26,038 nt of DNA, taken from positions 1 through 26,038 of the forward strand of contig JAJFTY010000002.1 in NCBI GenBank assembly GCA_021372695.1. Reading direction: 5' to 3'. Below, in pieces: positions 22,250 through 26,038 of the stretch (the first letter of the stretch is position 1; the number at the start of each line of letters is the position of its first letter). Under the pieces are notes generated by a model that did no database searches, was not told the DNA's origin, and saw only the letters and a list, made by a program, of their open reading frames with translations. The translations under genes were made by a program, and so were the position numbers. The DNA comes from Deltaproteobacteria bacterium. GTDB taxonomy: Bacteria > Desulfobacterota > Syntrophia > Syntrophales > UBA5619.

Positions 22250-25200
22250 ATGGAAATGACCAGAAGGGGTTTCTTGATCGTGACCGGCGCCGTGGGCTCG
22301 GGGGTCGCACTCTCGACCCTGGGGCTGAACATCGATCCGGTCCGGGCCTATGCGGCGGAGCTTGACAAAGCCTCGCGGCTCAAAGCCGCCAAACAGGTAA
22401 CGACCGTTTGCGCATACTGTTCCTGCGGCTGCGGACTGATTTGCAGCGTGGACCAGATGACGGGCAAGATCTTCAACATCGAGGGCGACGTCGACAATCC
22501 GATCAACGAGGGGGGGCACTGCGCCAAGGGGGCCGGCCTGTTCGACCTGACGGAGGCCAACAAGCACCGGCTGAAGAAGGTCCTGTACCGGGCACCCATG
22601 AGCGACAAGTGGGAGCAGAAGGAGTGGGACTTCGCCATCCAAAGGATCGCCCGCCTGATCAAGGACACCCGCGACAAGGCGTTCGTGAAGAAAAACGCGA
22701 AGGGCGAACTGGTCAACCGCTGCGAAAATATCGCCCACCTGGGCAGTTCCAATGTGGACAACGAGGAATGCTGGCTCATGACCGCCAAGTGCCGGGCCCT
22801 GGGCCTGGTCTACATCGACCACCAGGCCAGGGTCTGACACAGCCCCTCCGTGACGGCTCTGGGAGAGTCGTTTGGCCGCGGTTCCATGACGAACCACTAC
22901 ATCGATATCCGGAATTCCGACTGCGTCCTGATCATGGGCAGCAATGCCGCCGAGCACCACCCCATCGCCTTCAAGTGGATGCTGAAGGCCAGGGAACTCA
23001 ACGGGGCCAAGATCATCCATGTGGACCCCCGCTACACCCGGACGTCCGCCCGCTGCGATTACCACGTGCCCCTGCGCTCCGGCACGGACATCGCCTTTCT
23101 GGGCGGCATGATCCATTACATCTTCGAGAACAAGAAGTACTTCCAGGAATATGTCCTGAACTACACCAACGCCTCGTTCATCGTCGAGAAGGAGTTCTCG
23201 TTCAACGACGGTCTCTTCTCCGGCTACGACGCGCAGAAGAGGAAATACGACAAGGCGACCTGGGCGCTGGAAAAGGAGGGGAGCGGCATTCCCAAACGGG
23301 ACATGACGCTGACCCACCCGCGCTCTGTTTTCCAGATGCTGAAGAAGCACTTCTCGCGCTACACGCTCGACAAGGTCTCCAGCATCACGGGTGTTTCCAG
23401 GGAAAATCTGCTCAAGGTGTATCAGGAGTTCAGTGCCACCGGCGTTCCGGACAAGGCGGGGACGGAGTGCTACGCCCTGGGCTGGACCCACCACACCACG
23501 GGAAGCCAGATCATCCGCACCATGTCCATCATCCAGCTCCTCCTCGGCAATATGGGCATGGCCGGCGGCGGCATCAACGCCATGCGTGGCGAGCCGAACG
23601 TCCAGGGTTCGACGGATCAGGCCATTCTGTACAACATCCTGCCCGGCTACCTGAAGATGCCGTCGGCATCGATTCAGACCCTGGACCATTATCTGGAAAA
23701 GTACACGCCAGTGTCGAAGGATCCCCAGTCGGCCAATTACTATTCCAACTATCCAAAGTTTTTCGTCAGTTACTTGAAGTCCCTGTTCGACGACAAGGCG
23801 ACCAGGGAGAACGGGTTCGGCTACTCCTGGCTGCCGAAGTTGGACGACGGGAAACACTATTCCCAGCTCCACCTCTTCGACAGGATGTACGAGGGCAAGA
23901 TCAAGGGGCTCTTTGCCGTGGGCACGGACCCGGCGGTGAGCTCCCCCAATGCCAAGAAGACCCGCGCGGCCCTGCAGAAGCTCGACTGGCTCGTGGGCGA
24001 AAACATATTCAACAACGAGACCTACGCCTTCTGGCACGGCCCCGGCGTCGACCCCAAGTCGGTCAAGACCGAGGTCTTCCTCCTGCCCGCGGCCGCCTCC
24101 ATGGAGAAGGAGGGCTCCCAGAGCAACTCGGGCCGGTGGATCCAGTGGAAGTACAAGGCGGCGGATCCGCCCGGAGACGCCCTCTCCGTGGGCGAGATCG
24201 AAATCAAGATCATGGCGGAGGTGAAAAGGCTCTATGAGAAGGAGGGCGGCCCCAACGCGGAGCCGATCCTCAATCTCAAGTGGGACTATCTGGACAGAAC
24301 CGGGAAGTTCGACCCCCTGAAAACCTCCAAACAGCTCAACGGCGTCTTCCTGAAGGATACGGTGATCGAGGACAAGGCCAAGGGCATCAAGACCGAATTC
24401 AAGAAGGGCCAGTGCGTGCCGGGCTTCGGCAACCTCCAGGACGACGGCTCCACCTGCTCAGGCAACTGGGTGCACTGCGGCAGCTTCACGGCCGACGGTG
24501 TGAACAACATGGCCAAACGGGGCAAGGAGGACCCGACGGGGCTCGGCCTTTACCCCAACTGGGCCTTCGCCTGGCCCGTCAACCGCAGGATCCTTTACAA
24601 CCGCGCCTCCTGCGACGTCAACGGCAAGCCCTACAACCCCAAGCGCAAGGTCCTGGAGTGGAAAGGAGACCGGTGGGTGGGCGACGTGCCCGACGGTCCC
24701 TGGCCGCCCCAGGCCGACAAGGAGAAGGGCAAGTACCCCTTCATCATGCAGAAAGACGGCCTGGGCGCCCTGTTCGGGCCCGGGATGGCCGAAGGCCCCT
24801 TCCCCGAACATTACGAGCCCCTGGAAGGGCCGCTCGCCAAGAACCCCCTGTCGGGGCAGCTCATCAACCCGGCCATCGAGATCTTCAAGAGCGATCTAGA
24901 CAAGCTCGCCCGCGCCAGCGAGAAGTTTCCCTACGTCTGCACGACCTACTCCTGCACGGAGCACTGGTGCTCCGGAGCCTTGACCCGTTGGCAGGCCTGG
25001 CTTCTGGAGGCCATGCCGGAAGCGTATGCCGAAATCGGCGACCTTTTGGCCAAGGAGAAGGGGATCAAGAACGGCGATCGGATCAAGGTTTCCTCCATTC
25101 GCGGCTCAGTGACCTGCGTCGCCATGGTGACCAAGCGCTTCAAGCCCTTCCAGATCGAGGGGAAGACCATCCATGAGGTCGGCCTCCCCTTCAACTACGG

Positions 25201-25321
25201 CTGGCTCTTTCCCAAGGGCACCAAGGACGACAGCACGAACTTCCTGACCCCGACCGTGGGTGACGCGAATACCTTCTGTCCCGAGTACAAGGCGTTCATG
25301 GTCAACGTGGAGAAGGCATAG
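22250..25321 (+). CDS. fdnG: Periplasmic selenocysteine formate dehydrogenase alpha subunit
   Basis: One 1023-residue gene is read through an in-frame TGA (22835-22837) as selenocysteine 196 in the context DHQARV-U-HSPSVTALG, the FdnG/FdoG active site. A Tat signal is at the start (MTRRGFLIV, Arg5-Arg6, then a hydrophobic run to AYAAE). The [4Fe-4S] ligands lie in CAYCSCGCG (from Cys54) and GGHCAKG (Cys91). The Mo/W bis-MGD domains fill the rest; the length matches FdnG (about 1015). AGGAGG precedes the ATG. It would oxidise formate or reduce CO2 in the periplasm and hand electrons to the beta subunit encoded 12 bases downstream. Many Lys/Gly-rich surface stretches replace E. coli sequence, as in other anaerobes' enzymes. 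The cytoplasmic FdhA in the same gene row is a separate enzyme. Confidence 0.95.
22852..22872 (+). promoter_or_regulatory. Putative SECIS hairpin of the periplasmic formate dehydrogenase
   Basis: Bases 22852-22860 pair with 22864-22872 (9 pairs, two of them G-U) around a GGG loop, beginning 14 bases after the in-frame TGA. Position and a G-containing apical loop fit a SelB-binding element, but the loop departs from the GGTCT type. A shorter alternative stem (22846-22849 with 22862-22865) is possible. Confidence 0.55.
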
Positions 25322-25333
25322 GAGGAGACGACA

Positions 25334-26038
25334 ATGAGTCAGAGACCTGAGCTCGTAAAACTGATCGACACCACCCTGTGCAACGCCTGCCGCGGCTGCC
25401 AGGTCGCCTGCAAGCAGTGGAACGAACTGCCCGGCCTGCCGACGAAGCAGACGGGCAGCTACCAGAATCCGCCCGACCTCCAGTGGAACACCTGGACCCT
25501 GATCCGCTTCCAGGAGTATGAGGACAAATCAGGAAGATTCCAATGGATTTTCCGGAAGGACGGCTGCATGCACTGCACCGATGCCGCCTGCGTCAGGGTC
25601 TGCCCCAGCGGCGCCCTCTACCGCACCGAGTATGGCACGGTGGGGATCGACCACAGCCGATGCATCGGCTGCAAGGAGTGCATCGCGGCCTGCCCCTTCG
25701 ACATACCCCGGTACGACAAGGCCACGGACAAGGTCTATAAATGCGATTTGTGCGTCGGGAGAATCCGGAGCAATCGCCTGCCGGCCTGTGTCCAGTCCTG
25801 TCCGACCGGGGCGCTCACCATCGGTGCCCAGGAGACGATGATCAAAAAGGCTTACAAGCGGGCCAAGGCATTGGGCGGGGATGCGAATGTCTACGGTGAC
25901 AAGTTCGTGGGCGGGACCCATGTGATCTACGTCCTCCAGGAGAAGCCGGCAGTCTACGACGTACTGCCGGTCAAGCCGCACGTGCCGCTCTCGGTCATCG
26001 CCTGGAAGGATCTGCTCAAGCCGCTCAGCCTCCTGGCG
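25334..26038 (+). CDS. fdnH: Formate dehydrogenase iron-sulfur beta subunit, 3' end outside the window
   Basis: The gene begins after GGAGGAG and stays open to the window edge (235 residues seen). Sixteen cysteines form four [4Fe-4S] clusters: Cys16, 19, 22, 26; Cys78, 81, 86, 90; Cys110, 113, 116, 120; and Cys137, 140, 152, 156. This is the FdnH/FdoH arrangement that carries electrons from the alpha subunit to the membrane. The visible end (HVPLSVIAWKDLLKPLSLLA) may lead into the single membrane helix of longer family members. It has no signal peptide and would be exported with the alpha subunit. A cytochrome b gamma subunit may follow beyond the window. Confidence 0.93.
   Translation, partial: MSQRPELVKLIDTTLCNACRGCQVACKQWNELPGLPTKQTGSYQNPPDLQWNTWTLIRFQEYEDKSGRFQWIFRKDGCMHCTDAACVRVCPSGALYRTEYGTVGIDHSRCIGCKECIAACPFDIPRYDKATDKVYKCDLCVGRIRSNRLPACVQSCPTGALTIGAQETMIKKAYKRAKALGGDANVYGDKFVGGTHVIYVLQEKPAVYDVLPVKPHVPLSVIAWKDLLKPLSLLA

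Noticed and set aside
22835..22837. In-frame TGA in fdnG read as a pseudogene stop
   Set aside because: Same active-site position as FdnG selenocysteine, followed by His, with an intact frame for another 827 codons.
21899..24037. 712-codon minus-strand ORF opposite fdhE and fdnG
   Set aside because: Spans two real genes on the other strand, with no ribosome site and no domain; a codon-bias shadow.

Overview
The window is a high-GC bacterial segment devoted almost entirely to hydrogen and formate metabolism. The gene families, two selenocysteine formate dehydrogenases, a cytoplasmic Hox-type hydrogenase and a periplasmic Hya-type hydrogenase suggest an anaerobic Desulfobacterota-like (deltaproteobacterial) organism, such as a sulfate reducer or a syntroph. 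This is inferred from gene content; no taxonomic marker gene is present.

Layout. (1) 1-509: the 3' end of a ModA-like molybdate/tungstate-binding protein, a modB fragment of about 16 recognisable codons, then about 270 bp without a convincing gene. (2) 510-1967: an aldehyde dehydrogenase on the plus strand. It converges on a minus-strand operon across a perfect 15-bp-stem hairpin. (3) 7793 down to 2018, minus strand: a five-gene operon hoxU-like, hoxY, hoxH, maturation protease, second aldehyde dehydrogenase. The HoxU-like subunit is enlarged and NuoG-like. No HoxF/HoxE diaphorase is encoded here. (4) 7794-8066: a divergent regulatory region with an 18-bp operator-like palindrome. (5) 8067-18056, plus strand: a Tat-exported respiratory NiFe hydrogenase (small and large subunits, cytochrome b), its protease, and a complete hypACDBFE set. 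(6) 18057-18314: a regulatory region with three palindromes, one of which is nearly the same operator as in the hox/hya region. (7) 18315-26038, plus strand: a cytoplasmic selenocysteine formate dehydrogenase with a strong SECIS hairpin, a 63-residue unknown protein, FdhE, a periplasmic selenocysteine formate dehydrogenase alpha subunit, and the start of its iron-sulfur beta subunit.

The genes would give the cell a hydrogenase and a formate dehydrogenase on each side of the membrane: Hox and FdhA in the cytoplasm, Hya and FdnGH in the periplasm. The Hyp proteins, two dedicated proteases and FdhE provide maturation. The near-identical operators suggest common control. HoxU and FdhA share the same N-terminal iron-sulfur layout residue for residue, and both lack a neighbouring flavin/NAD subunit. 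It is therefore reasonable, though unproven, that they dock on one shared partner or on each other. Both selenocysteine genes appear split by an in-frame TGA and should be annotated as single genes.
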